A stretch of 64,000 nucleotides of DNA, taken from Colletes latitarsis. Lineage: Eukaryota; Arthropoda; Insecta; Hymenoptera; Colletidae. This document shows positions 37,641 to 50,537 of the stretch, in pieces (the stretch's first letter is position 1; each line of letters begins with the position of its first letter). Under the pieces are notes generated by a model. It had not been told where the DNA came from and ran no database searches. It worked only from the letters and a program-made list of their open reading frames with translations. The stretch spans positions 29,349,422 to 29,413,421 of the forward strand of contig NC_135141.1 of NCBI RefSeq assembly GCF_051014445.1, given 5' to 3'. Both the position numbers and the translations under genes were made by a program.

Positions 37641-40600
37641 ACAATTTATCGGCCGGTGATCGTCGGCTGCTTAATTACTTATCGAGAGCAAACATCTCCG
37701 GTCGGGATTAAAGTAACGTTACGGCAAACTGTAAAGTTTAATACCAGCTCCGCAGCGGTTACGGTGTTGGTATTCCGCGCGGTTGATACTTATTCGTCTC
37801 ATTAACGATAATTAATTTTTCCAACAGTATTTCGCGTTACGTTGTTTCTTTTCTCCATTTTCAATGCTGAAGTCAACGGTTAATTTCCAACAGAATATCA
37901 ATCACCGGCGAATACATATTTATAGACCTCGTATTAAAATAAAAATTAATAAATTAATAACTGAATAGATAAATAAATCCAAGCAAGTCTTTTTCCGTAT
38001 GGAATCGTGCAAACTGTCGAGCCGATCTCATATAAATTTCTTTGGATACCGGTTAAACTTACTCCATAATCGGTTTGACTACGAAACAATGTCTAATATA
38101 CAAAAGCTCAAACGTCATTGTCGTTGTTTTCCCGTTTCATTTTCCCCTTTATCGTATCGATGAACCGGCACAATTGAACGCCATAACGGGTAAAAGAGAA
38201 CAGCAGAAGATGAAACAGTGAATCGAGGATGGTACGTGCCCGACGCATTCTAGGACCGTTAATGTTCTCCGGAGAATCTATTGTCAGTGAAAGCCGCCAA
38301 GAAGTCGGAATGTCATTATGTCCGTTTTGAAATTATTATCCTAACGGGCGGGTCGAGTCGGTCGGGGAATACTTAAAAATGGGCGAAACCACGATCACGC
38401 GTTTCCCATATTAATCGACGCATCAAACTAAGAAGGGGCACGCACACGCGTTCCTTACGCATGTTTGTTAATTTATCGCCATCCGGAAGATTGGCAAACG
38501 TCGTCGCGAAACAGATTTCCCGGGTACGTGGCCAAAATTCAAAGAACCATCAATATTTTGAGCAAGTTACAAAACTTTTTCGATTCATAAACTGTACGAA
38601 TTGAAATGAATTAACCCAAACTCACTTTTCATAGAAAGTTTTCTAAACGAAGAGTACGTGAAAGATTCTATTAGAAATTCCTACGGAGAAAAAAAATTTT
38701 GGCCACATTCTGAGAATTTTGTCCCGTGGAAATATAACGATTTGTCACAGCTGCCGGAAATAAATTCTATTCGGAATGGATATTTTATTCGTCATGTTAT
38801 TCACTGGCTCGTAAACGTTTACTAAAGAGACACCGGTTCGTTCAATGAAAAATTTCGCGAAACATCGTCCCGCGACGCGTGCAAGCATTAACGTTCACGT
38901 TTTTTACTTTTTCGCATTCGCGTTTAACGGTCACTTCTCGGCGCGATAAATCTCGTCTGGATTTCATTATAACTGTCGGACGATAAAATTTGATGGTGAA
39001 TTTAATCGAGGCGTTTTTGCATCCGTTTCGTGCATGGCGCTACGGTTGTTCAAGGAGTGGAGAATCTATTCCTAATTCGCGTCCTGTCGTTGCTCGATAA
39101 AGCAGGAAATTCGAATTAAATTCTATTCTTTGCTTTTGATCGTCTTCGAACACTATTAACCGTTATTTAGAAGCATATAGAAAATAAAGCGGTAGGAAAT
39201 TTCAATAGTTTTTGGTCGATATATCGATTAGAACGGTATAATTAACCAATTGTTTATTACGACGTTTCGATCACAAGGTAGTATAATCTTCTTTATGAAT
39301 GATATATCAATAACGCGAAACATTCGCTGAAATTCCTTTAATATGTTCGATTACTATTTACTGGAGCTTCTTGAAACTGACGTGCTCTCTTAAATTATCC
39401 CGGCGAATAGCTCGCCTGGTTGATATATTATACCTGAAGAATATCTTACTACCTTATAATTGAAACGTCGAAACGAAGAGTCGAATAAATTCTGTATTGC
39501 AACAAAAATTATTTCAACTTCCTACCGTACGTATAATACATTTCAACAGTAAAATAATTAACTAAATCAATCTTCCGAATCACGTTGAACGTTTGCATCT
39601 TCCAAGAATATAGTCGTCGCTACGATGAATCCTAATTTAAATTTCCATTTTAAAAAACACATACTCGAACTTTGATTTCCCATTCTATATTAAAACGATC
39701 GAACTGATATATGGTAGGCGTCGTTTGACAGCACTGCTTGGTTAGCAGATTATGAAAAATGTCAGGCGCTTATGGATCGAGTTGACAGAGTTTAATTTGT
39801 CGGAACGAGGAAAAAAGAAATGATGAATCGGGGTTCTCGAGTGTAATCTTATCGTAAATCTGAATGTTTACCGAGTTGTATAGAAATAACACGATAAATT
39901 AAGACGGTCTGTTTTTAGCGCCGTTGTCAAAAAATTATCTTCGAGCTAAAAATATTCTTCGAAAACCTTTGATATATGACGTAAATAGAAATATAAATAG
40001 TTATATTGTAAAATTCAGTAACAGGGCACGGTTGTATATCGATCGTGTTAATAACGAACGAAGAATTCTTTCAAATCTATTTTTCTTTTCTTTCTAAGTA
40101 ATCCTGTAAAGATACTTAAATTATCCTTTACGATGGAATTCAGTCAGATGCGTCTGCGTGCAAAGGATCGAACAACAAAATCGAAGAATAGGGTGGTATC
40201 GTCGCGTCGACGGATGGCATGATAAATCGTTAAGTTTGTGGGCCCCTATAAGGGACAAACCAAAGGTTTAACGAGTGCAAAACCGTATCCCGGCATTCGT
40301 ATCGACCACCTTCCGTGCTAGATTCACTTAGGCGAGTCCGTTGACCGAAACGGCGCGTATGCAAAGTGTACAACGAGTTACCGTGGCGAATGCGGTAGGT
40401 GGACTGTGCCAGTAGTGGGCCCTGTGGGAATACGCGGGCCCCGACCAGGAACAAACTGCGATTTTATTATAATCGTGCAAGACCTGTCCTTACGTCCTTT
40501 CTTTTTGTCCTCGCTGTAAGACTGCCGCGAGCTTCTACGCTGCTTAATGGCGGAACCGCCCTCGAACGCACCGTGCATCGCGATGTCGTAATGGTATCGG

Positions 40601-41369
40601 AAACTGGATGCCGGGGCGCGTCGATTTTTTTTCTGCTGGTTCGCGGATATTTTTGTCGGACCTTGAAGTCCCTTTCCTACCGAGAAACCTGACGTGCGCC
40701 GGTTTCGTGAGTCACGGAACAAATAAACAACCAACAGCGAATCGACCGCGAGAGGGGAACTTTTCGAACGAGATCTTCCTCGAAGAGGCGTGAAGGTTGA
40801 GCTATTAGAATACGGTCGTGTTTTTCCGGCCTGTTACTAAAGTCGACTTCGAATGACGACGCAAACCTGATTTTGTTGGTGTGAGAAACGCAGGATGAAG
40901 GGATGTCGCCTGGGTCATTGGAACTTCCTGTGAATCATCTGGTTTGTCCGGCGTGCAGGCAAATTCGAGTTCCTCCGAAGCGATACTGTAACACGTAAGA
41001 AAGAATTCTGAGATTAATATTCGAGGTACTGGTAAGAATTCGTTTAATTATCAAAACGATAACTATTTACCGATTCGCAGGATTTTATGCAGTAGACTCC
41101 GTTTCGAGGGGCAGAACCGATTGCACGACTATTTGTAGAAACGCGCGTCCGTGTACACGATTTTCCTAAGCATTCGATTATGGCTGTCGAATATTTATCT
41201 ATAGCAGCAAGTTCTGTTCCGAGTGGATGATTATTCTCTAAAACAGGACGGATTCTTTCTGGCAGGGAAACAAGATTACGGGCCAAAGTACATCCACGTA
41301 CATAGAGGCGAGAAATTTATTACACGTTAAATCCTGCTTCGGTTCTTCTATTCAATTCGCCGATTGCTT
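37641..41369. other. AT-rich non-coding stretch almost without frames
   Basis: Between 37598 and 40230 no frame of 60 codons exists on either strand. This is the emptiest part of the window. Many TAAT/ATTA strings occur, but I see no organised element. Frames at 40230-40793 are short and unrecognised. Confidence 0.55.
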
Positions 41370-41434
41370 AACGATATTATCGATATATCGGTAACTATCA
41401 TTAAGGTATCGATAGCTTATCGATAATGGTTACC
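41370..41434. promoter_or_regulatory. Cluster of three TATCGATA (DRE-type) octamers
   Basis: Perfect TATCGATA occurs at 41378-41385, 41407-41414 and 41418-41425, with an extra TATCG at 41386-41390. The last two sit within an imperfect dyad bounded by GGTAAC (41390-41395) and GTTACC (41429-41434). TATCGATA is the DRE recognised in flies by DREF, and its CGATA half-sites are used by the insulator protein BEAF-32. Either a promoter-proximal or a boundary role is possible; no transcript start is evident beside it. Confidence 0.4.
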
Positions 41435-44400
41435 AGCAGAGCGTGCCATCGGAGCGCAAAAAAGGTTAAAAATAACATTGTCAACGGAAGAATGTCTGTG
41501 CGTTGATAGGAGCGTAAAAATCAAACACGGCAAACAGCTCTTCATCTCTTAAGTAAGTTCATTAAGGAAGATATATAGACGAAACAGTAATACCACTAAA
41601 TCGGAGATTAAATCTGAAGCAATGTTTGTACAAGTCGGCAAACCAAAAGGAACAAATGCCATTTCTCGAGATCACGAGGCCCAAACAACGCGCAATCCGC
41701 GTTCGTAGAACCAGTCTCTGTAACTAAATCTTCCGTGACGTTATCCGGTGCATGTAACGCGCAAGTATCATTCATCCAGCATCTGTTTGCACGTGAACGA
41801 ACGGCACTGACCAGCAAAAACCAAATTGGGGAAAGAGACTCTTCGACCATGACGATCGAAGATCGTCACCGTTCTCTGCTCGACTTTCGCTAAGACATTT
41901 GGGGTACCTCGTGTTCGTTCAACTGACAAATCATGGTTCCTATAGAGCCTTTTTTATCTCACTGTATTAATTGACCTGGCGATTGATACCATCTTAGTAA
42001 ACGCGAACGAATTTATTTCTTTTCGATTCATGGAGAGAAAAAGGCACTCTTATGTACTGCAGTGTTTGTTTACGTTTTAGAGTATTCAGTGTAGCTTGAT
42101 TTAAATATAATATCGTGACAAAAGTGCATATACAAATTGTACAAAACGCGATGCTGAGACTTGGTTTGAAAAGGTACAAAAAAATTGGGCCCAGAGGATT
42201 CCACACCAGGCGCCAATAAGGCGACTTTTATGGTCTCAATTTGTACCTGAAAGCTTTAATGGAGGTATGAATATTGTTGACGGATATAGCTCCTAAATAG
42301 CGCGTTCCTTATATCCTTATCATAAACGACTTACAGAAGGCTAATAAAATCCTAATCGCTGTCGACGATCTCTTTCCTACGCCCAGGACCACGTATCGAA
42401 ATCCAATGAAAAATGAACAAACTAATTATGATAATAACTGCTTAGAAAACGACAGTAATAGGGGATAGTGGCGGTCAGCGGGCAATAATGGCCGGTAAAA
42501 ACGACATGCTCCAAGCGTGCAACTGTTTTTGTGTCTCGTCATACTGTTCGCTGGCAGCGAATCGCCTGCAATCTTGAATGGTCCCCGGTTTAAGTCGTTG
42601 CTATGCATCCGAGGGAAACAAGCCTCTTACGTTTTTAGTTTTAGCAATTATTGCTTAAGTGTTTGCCATTACCCCTTCTTACTCCGCTTGAGACTCTCTT
42701 CATAAATGTCCGCCTAACGAACCCAACACGTTGATCTAACATCTAATAAAAATCAAGAGGACAGTAATATTTCGAACTCGGTCTATAAACGTTCGTAAAA
42801 CTTGCGAATTCCGCCTAATGGGCCCCCGGGATGAATCGATTCGATTCAACGATGAAATTGAACGCGATCTTTTCGTGGATACCGGTACTCTCTGTTCCTC
42901 TGTAGAATCGTAACGGTGTTTCTTGAACAGAGAAAGAAAAAAAGGCCTAGGAGGGGAAGAAAAAAGCGAAGCATCGCTCATTACGTGGAACGCTCGTGCT
43001 TTCACAAAAACGTAAGATCAAATTGCCTCACGTAGACGTATGGTACCGCGACGCCAGGTATATCTTCGCTTTTTTGCCTCCTCTAGCGGTATGGAATGTT
43101 TCGATACAATGTAGCCGGGAGTCCTCTTGGCAAACGACGATTTCAAAGGCGCCTCAAAAATCTAACGTTCTCTTCGCCTCGAACCTTTAAATAATGATTT
43201 TGACTTTCATTTGCATCCTTAGCGAGGCGTTAAATTTAGGTCACTTCTGTATGGAACAGTTTGGTTCGCGATATTTCATCAATTTATAGAGATAGGTTCG
43301 ACGTTTGCGTAGTTATTCGTAGTAGATACCATTTGTTTACATATTAAATTCTGCAATTCTTTTCTATTATTATTTAAAGAACAGCAGAGAGAGTTGAGAA
43401 TATTTCTGTCTACTAAGACGTTTGTTCCACGAGACCATTTTGACAAGAAAACGTGCAAATCTCTTTTTATTCGTTAACCGCACATCCGGCGATTTAAAGA
43501 ATATGATGAATTGGTTCCAGTAAAAATTTATCGCTTCTTTCCCTTCCAGGAAGACAATTTGTAACGAAGAAAGTTATCTTTTATGTTTCCTGTCTTAACT
43601 GTCGACATCACACCGAAGTTAATATCGCACGCCCAAGAATGGATGAAAGTAACGTCCACACGGAAAGAAACTTCCTTGGCATACATTTCCCCTGGTATCA
43701 ACTTGCTTTTCCGAGAATCATTTTTTCATACCTTCCAATGTTACGAAAATATTCCAAGCAGGCAAAATTGCACTATCTCGTGCGTTATACCTGTCGAATC
43801 AACCACGGCCTTCGCCGTTTCCAGGAGCGTGTCGCGCGACGGAGAGTCGACAGTATGTTTCGAGCCTTAATCGAGCATTTCAATTAGCATTGGATCCCAC
43901 TTATCAGCGAGGAAACTGGCCTGCCCGGAGTACTCTCCCCTCGTACACGGATCGACCCGTACCGGAAGCACCGGTTCGGAGTCGCAATTACTCAGTGTGA
44001 TTTTGCACGATTCCCTGGCTCTATCAAATTCGTTATCCGGGAATTAGCGACGGAGGAACGACCGACCGGGTCGTTTAAATTCCCGTCGCTCGTTATCAGC
44101 GACGCTGATTTTTCCGTTCGCCGACCCGGCCCCTGCGATCGAACCAGATCCTGGCACCGCGACGCGACGCGCGGACAAAGAGCGGCGAAGAGACAGGGGT
44201 AGTCGGCGGTTAGGTTCGCGGAGGAGTAGAGGGAAACGGAGCACCGGCTGGCGCCAAGGAGGCAGAGGATCGGCCGAGCGTGACGGAAATATGCGAGGCA
44301 CATTGCGCTCGCCAACGGTGCGTCTAATCCGATCGGGATTGCCGTGGAACGTGTGAGACGGTGCAAAAGCGTTCCGCCGATTCGGACCCAACTTTACGAC

Positions 44401-45030
44401 TACTGCACCCCGGCTACCATGGTCGGATCAACGTCAACCGGCTGCTCAAGGTCGCTTCTTTGACCATGATTCATACCGCGCGATTTTACGTAATTCAGCC
44501 GCTAGAAAGTTAAGGCGTCTACTTCTCGAGCCTCCCAACAATTGAATACTCGCGACGTTTATCTGGAGAAAACTATTGGACTGAAATATTTCTAACTTCG
44601 AGTCGCTTCTAATGCGCGGGTAATTTAGAAGGTTAGAAAAACTGTATTCAAACGAACATCAATCATGGTTAAGGATACTTAAACTATCTCTCTATCGTAC
44701 TCTAAGGTCATTGAAATCACCGAGGTCATTAACATATTAAATAACGATCTTTTGCTTAGTCATAGACGCTTCGAATGCTCGTTAAAGCTGAACTAGTAAT
44801 ACTACTTGTAATTACTGTCGCAAAGTATAATTATTTTATACTCCCGTCGAAATTGAACACAGTAATGTGAATAACGCTCTGTCTACAACGGAGGCGAAAT
44901 TCAGCACTAGATATTTATCACTGTACGTTACATATCACGTGTTAGGGAATGTCAAACAAGACCTCCAGGTGAGAAGGATAGAAATGTTCAACTTACGAAT
45001 CATTACTTATCTCGACAATGTTTGGTAATA
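41435..45030. other. Non-coding stretch, GC-rich near its end
   Basis: No gene recognised. A palindromic TTCGCTG g CAGCGAA lies at 42547-42561. A CpG-dense block at about 43960-44420 gives two overlapping minus-strand frames (124 and 115 codons) without domains. A CTTTCCCTTCCAG acceptor-like string at 43545-43551 has no supporting exon. Confidence 0.45.
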
Positions 45031-48000
45031 AATTCACAATATGTCTAATCTCGTCGGTCCAGAAGAAGTTTGTCCTTTCGCGACAATTCGTTCCATTGGA
45101 TCGTCGCTGATCGAGCAAGTGGAATGCGTACGGGCATCGCCAGACCATCGCGAGACTCGATCGACCGCGATCGAGAGTATGGGACGATTGTGATCGACGT
45201 GCACGCGGAACCGTGCCAGCGATACAGGATCTTTACATTCTTCTTGGCTACTATTTTTATCGTTCGCGCGACGACCACCATCTGTTAAACAATTCAGCAG
45301 CGTCTGTTCCCCCGCGACTTGGCACGTTTCGTAGAAAAATTGGCAACCGATCCAGCGGTGTTTCGTTAGGTGGCAACGGCCGCTCATCGGAATTTCGCAT
45401 TATTGTCCGGAGTTTCGTTGACTCTGACATTTGGCAAACACCAGCGGCGTTTTACAGAGGGAAGCGACATTCCTGACAGACATTGTCCATCGCAACTACG
45501 GGACAGGAAAATCCGCGTGTCCGTAATAAGAGAAAATCGTCCTAGAACATCCTCGAAACGTTTCCTCGTCCGAGCTTTTGTACTGCGGAGGAAACGGAAC
45601 ACATTGTGTCCATAGTACTTTCCGCGAGCCATTTAACTGTACGCGTTGCACGTGATACAGACGTAATCAACTCGATGAATCATAATTCTTCTATATGTAT
45701 ATCTTTGTTGTCGTGGGATGATTTAATCGCTACAACTGCTTTTATCAAATACATCACTGTCACTATTATCGATCATAACCATCTTTTTCTTTTACCTTTT
45801 GCCTTTTGTTGTGTTGCACGATAGTCATACGATCATCCTGGTCGGTGAAACGATACTTCAACCTTCGATGTCTTGATCCACGTCGAGGATCTTCTTTGTC
45901 TAAAAACGATATTAAAAATGTAAAACAAACTGAAAACCTTTTGAAATATTACATTTTGGCGTGTCTGCGAGCAAATAGTACATTTATTTTTCATTCTACA
46001 TTGTATTGCAAATGTAACAATTACGTATTCATGCAGGCTCTTCATAGTTGATGCGAATACGATTTAAGCTTCTCGCACTTTGAAATTCATCGAGAATCGA
46101 TGCACGCTCGAACAACCCTGAAACAAAGAAAATATTCTCAGAACAGAGATCAATACATTACTTTCTTCGCACTTTCCAGCACGGGTCCCGGAATACAAAC
46201 ATACCCAGTTATAAATCTTAATGTTTACAATACATCGAACAAAACGTCCACGTGAGTGGATTACAATATCTAACATTCTTCGTGCTTAGGGGCACGTTTG
46301 AACGAGAAAGAAAAATCTTACACTTACGATAAATCTTATTTTGCAAATCCAAGAAGACGTTTCGAAGACACTTGATAAAACACTCGATAATCAGGTACGA
46401 ACACTTACACCACGTTAAACAATTTAATTTCACGTAAACCCGAATAAAATCCACTCAAATTGTAACAAGAATTCCATCGGATCGGCGCGGATAAAACTAG
46501 CGAGTGGATCTACGGTCCCAAAAATATGGAGTTCAATAAATCCAGGGCAGTCCGCGAACAAAATCGGATCTTCCCGAGAAAAGTGTTACCTTTCGCGTCT
46601 ATAAATACGTTGGTGGTAGATACGGGCTCGAATTCGATTACATTTCGATTCACTGGCTCCCTTTTGCCCGGATGTTGCTTCTCTCGCCTTAAAACCGGCC
46701 TCGCGCGAATGATGAATGTCTTTCGTGTAATATCGGTGCGGGTTCTGTGTCCGTACAGGGGAGGAGAATTTCGGCAGTTGCTGGAGCAGATACCCTCCCA
46801 AAATCAATACTCGTTCACCCGCACCCTCGTTGTCATAGGTCCAGACTAGGATTATCGTTTATTTCGGTATTTAACGTAGCCTGGCAAAATAACGGGCAGG
46901 GAACTCGGACCCTTAGTCCAGGGATTAAGGGAAAGCCCGGCATTTATTAAGCGACAAAGTAGCGTTCGTTAAATGTTTTCGAGATTCCATTTAATTCCAT
47001 TTCCCTGGGTGTACTGAAAGCAATTTTATTCTTTTCGGTGGTTTCCCTTCCAATTAATCGGGATCTATTAATTCATGGAGAAGATACATCTTTTTGCGTC
47101 GAGCCACTCCTAACATTGAAACTGAATCAACCCTCGACGATGGTTGAAAATAAATGGTATTGGTCTTTTCATTTTGTCAAAGAGGCCATGGAATTTCTAT
47201 ATTTGAAGCGTAATTAGAAATCTGAGAATAGAGTAGCAACTTGGTACTTTTATTTTTCTAAGGTTGAATTAGACAACGTTACACGAGTTCACCAGAGATT
47301 CATAAGTTATTTAAGCTGACAGTGCGCGAGAATGGTCGGGATGCTGTTTAACGCGAACAAGGCGTCTCAATTTACATGATTCACTTGGAAATAATGGAAT
47401 TATAAACAATGCTGGAAGTTCGTTAACCCGCTCCGAAATTCGCTAAACTTCTGTGTATTGTTTAAATTTATTAAACCAGCCAACGCACGAGATGATTACA
47501 GGAATTGTAGATTAAAAGAAGGACTGTACTGTTTGGTAAAGTGCATATTTTTTCACATAACCATTTCAAATATTTAACGTTCGTGCAGGTTGCCAAATAA
47601 GAGCATCGTTGAACTATCCGGCGAGGAAACGAGAATCTCCGAAACAAGTTGGGCGTTTCCTTCGTTAATTTCGCTAAGATGTTAGCCAACAGTGCTGCGC
47701 AAATGAATTTAACGCGCAGCTCGTATCCTAAGCTTAATTACGCTGCCTTCAGCATCCGCGAAGGAACAAGGCGATTCTGCCATCCATATTTTCACGGGTT
47801 GGCGACCACGTCCTTCGTTCCATTCCAGTACACGCTGCGAAAAGACGAAGTCGAAATCGCGCTTCGCCGAGGAAACAGAAGAACGTAACTCGCGGAAAAT
47901 GCTGGCCAATTGCCAGTCTATCAAGATCAATCGCTGCTTCTAATTAACGAATACCTGGACACTGTTTCGAGACACTAAAATACCGTTTGACGTGGCACGA

Positions 48001-50308
48001 AGGACTATTTCAAATCGTTGGAAAACATTCTTCGTGAAAATAAAAATCTGAAAATTACGCTGTATATTAACAATAGTAACGCAAAGAAGGATGATCCGCG
48101 ATGGTTTGCAATTGAAGAATATATCGAGGGATGACGAGGAGAAGCCACGAGGCGCGAACGAGCGGTCTGCAAGAGAATTCATTGCACTTGAAATTAGCCA
48201 GCGAACGGGTGCGTGTTACGCCGCCACGCGAATGAATATTCCACGCGGAACGAATAATTCAACACTAATTATTTGCGGCGTTATCGCATATCTATGTCCC
48301 ACGAATGTACTACAAGTTGCACAATGAATAATAATCCGCGGACACGGCTGTTGGCGTCGTTGTGTATTTATCAATTATCCACGCGACTCGCGCCTCGATT
48401 CTTCAACAAACTCATTGACTGACGCTTGATGGACGTGCTCGTAACACGAGATGTTCGATGAAACGGTGAATGAATTCAATTTAAAATCAAAGATCGATCT
48501 ATGCTCGAGAACAAGTCGAATCGCTCGATAATGAATAACTATAATTTGATATTTTGTTCGCACTTCGTTTCAGGTTGAGCAAAAGAAAACAGGAATTTTA
48601 AATAAATTCTAATCTTTCGAACATGTATCGTTTTTTGCATTTGCAGCTTTGATTCTCTATCAGAACGAAACGTACGATCGTAGCGTAAAATTGAAATTTA
48701 TCCATCAATCGGTTCTCCTGCAAGCAGCGTTATCGAATCCCACGCACCGGCTCGGAAAATGGCAAATCGCGAAAATACAACCCTCGGGGGTAACGTTGCC
48801 TCGTTAATCGAACCTGCAAACTGCTACGGAACGATAGCATGTACCAAGGACAGCGAGAAACCGTTCCACGAACTTCTTAAAACGAACGAGCCGTGTGATT
48901 GGATTGATAATCTACGGAGACCCCATGGGGCACGAAATATAATGGCTTAATTCATGCAACGGACATCGAAGTGCCTCGATACCTATACGGAGAGGAACTA
49001 ACGATAATAGGGAACGGGACAGAGAAGAATCTTGCCAAAAAGGTACCGTTAAAAATCGTTCTATCCAAAACGATTACGAGATTTATCTCTGGATCTTCCC
49101 TGCGCGATATCCAGGTAGAAACGAGGATGACTTTGTAAATTTGGGCCAGAAACGGTTGAGCACCAGATCTTTTGATCCACGAATAATTTTTTTAAAACGT
49201 ATAAAAGAGACGTACAAATAATAAACTTTGTTTCTTTACAGAAATGTGAGTTTAAAAGCGTCCAATTTAGATTTTCAAATAATCATTCGTAGAGAGCTGA
49301 AAAACGAAAACTTCCCGAGGGCGAGTACACGTCTAAACATTCTTTCATGCGTTAACAATGAACATCGTCGACAGGTTTAAATTTAGAATCCTCGGAACGA
49401 TTCGCAAATAATCGTTCGTTTCTCCTAATCCGAGCTCTAAACACAGCGATTCGAATAATATACACGCGATACGCGCCTCTCCATCGATTCCTCGTAGACA
49501 TTCCGCGCCGCTTTACACGGCATTTCCACGCGCTACCACATTCAAATCCCATTTCCTTCGGTCGCGGAGATGACTCATTTTCCCGCATGTACGCGATCTT
49601 CGCGTCAGCGGATCGTACCTTCGCGATAAAACAGAGAAACGAGCAACATCAAGATCCCCCCGAGTCTCCGGGACGTATAAAGATTCTGAACCGTAACTTC
49701 CAAGCTATTGAACAAATTTATGTCCACCGAGATCGCGCAGTTTTCGTCGTCGGATACGCTTGAAAATCTACACACTGGACGTCCGCGTGTCCACCAAGTG
49801 CAAATCGAGGCGATAGATTCCCGAAGTTGCGAATCATCCAGTGCATTATTAACACGAGTCGATGCTGGAATCTTGGAGAACTCTAACCGAGGGGTCTAAG
49901 GTGCTTATGGATTTAGAATTGAATAAATTAGCGAACGTCTGAGAAGTTTGAGCACCGAAGTCGCTAATAATTAATGCTTCTTGCGCCCCCTTCGCTTCGT
50001 ACTTTTTATATTTTAGCTTCTTCTCTTGGCGCTGGAGAGTTTCGATCGAACGAACGTTTCAATCGGTGGTCGCTAGACTGTTATTAAGATCTTTCTCGCT
50101 GGTTTTGATCCAAAGATCTCTCCGTTGATGTGTCGTTTCGGGTAACAGGTTGTAAGATCGCCCGGATAGCGCTGCGTATGCATGATAATTTTCGCTGATG
50201 CGCTATCTTTACGCACAGCTTAATGTAATAGAGTCACGTTGAGAGTGAATTACAAATGAGAATGAAACCGAGTCTCGAACTGCAGACTGAACGTGAAAGT
50301 TGGTTTAT
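45031..50308. other. Non-coding stretch, nothing firm
   Basis: Overlapping frames at 45034-45632 and 46526-46950 are unrecognised. TATAAATA at 46600-46607 fits a TATA box, but no initiator or open frame follows convincingly. The rest alternates AT-rich and CpG-dense patches without repeats or RNA genes that I can identify. Confidence 0.45.
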
Positions 50309-50312
50309 TTAA

Positions 50313-50532
50313 CCCTTTGACGTACAATGACGAGTCTTACTCGGTACAAGTTTAATCATGAGGCTACTCGCTGGTCATCGAGTCTTATGTATTAAAATCA
50401 ACAGGTTTTTACATTCACAAGGTATTCGTAAAACAAATCTACTCTTTTTCGTGATCATTTCTTGTACGAATAAATTTAAATAAAATTGAATAGTATACGT
50501 TTGAAAAATTACATTAACTCGTACGTCAAGGG
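50313..50532. mobile_element. Short piggyBac-like inverted-repeat element
   Basis: Ends are CCCTTTGACGTAC (50313-50325) and GTACGTCAAGGG (50521-50532), inverted copies differing by one T. Subterminal CGAGT blocks also match in inverted orientation. TTAA directly precedes the left end (50309-50312); on the right TTAA lies one base away (50534-50537). CCCTTT ends with a TTAA target are typical of piggyBac-related MITEs. The interior (about 190 bp, AT-rich) has no frame. Classification is inferred from ends only. Confidence 0.6.
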
Positions 50533-50537
50533 ATTAA

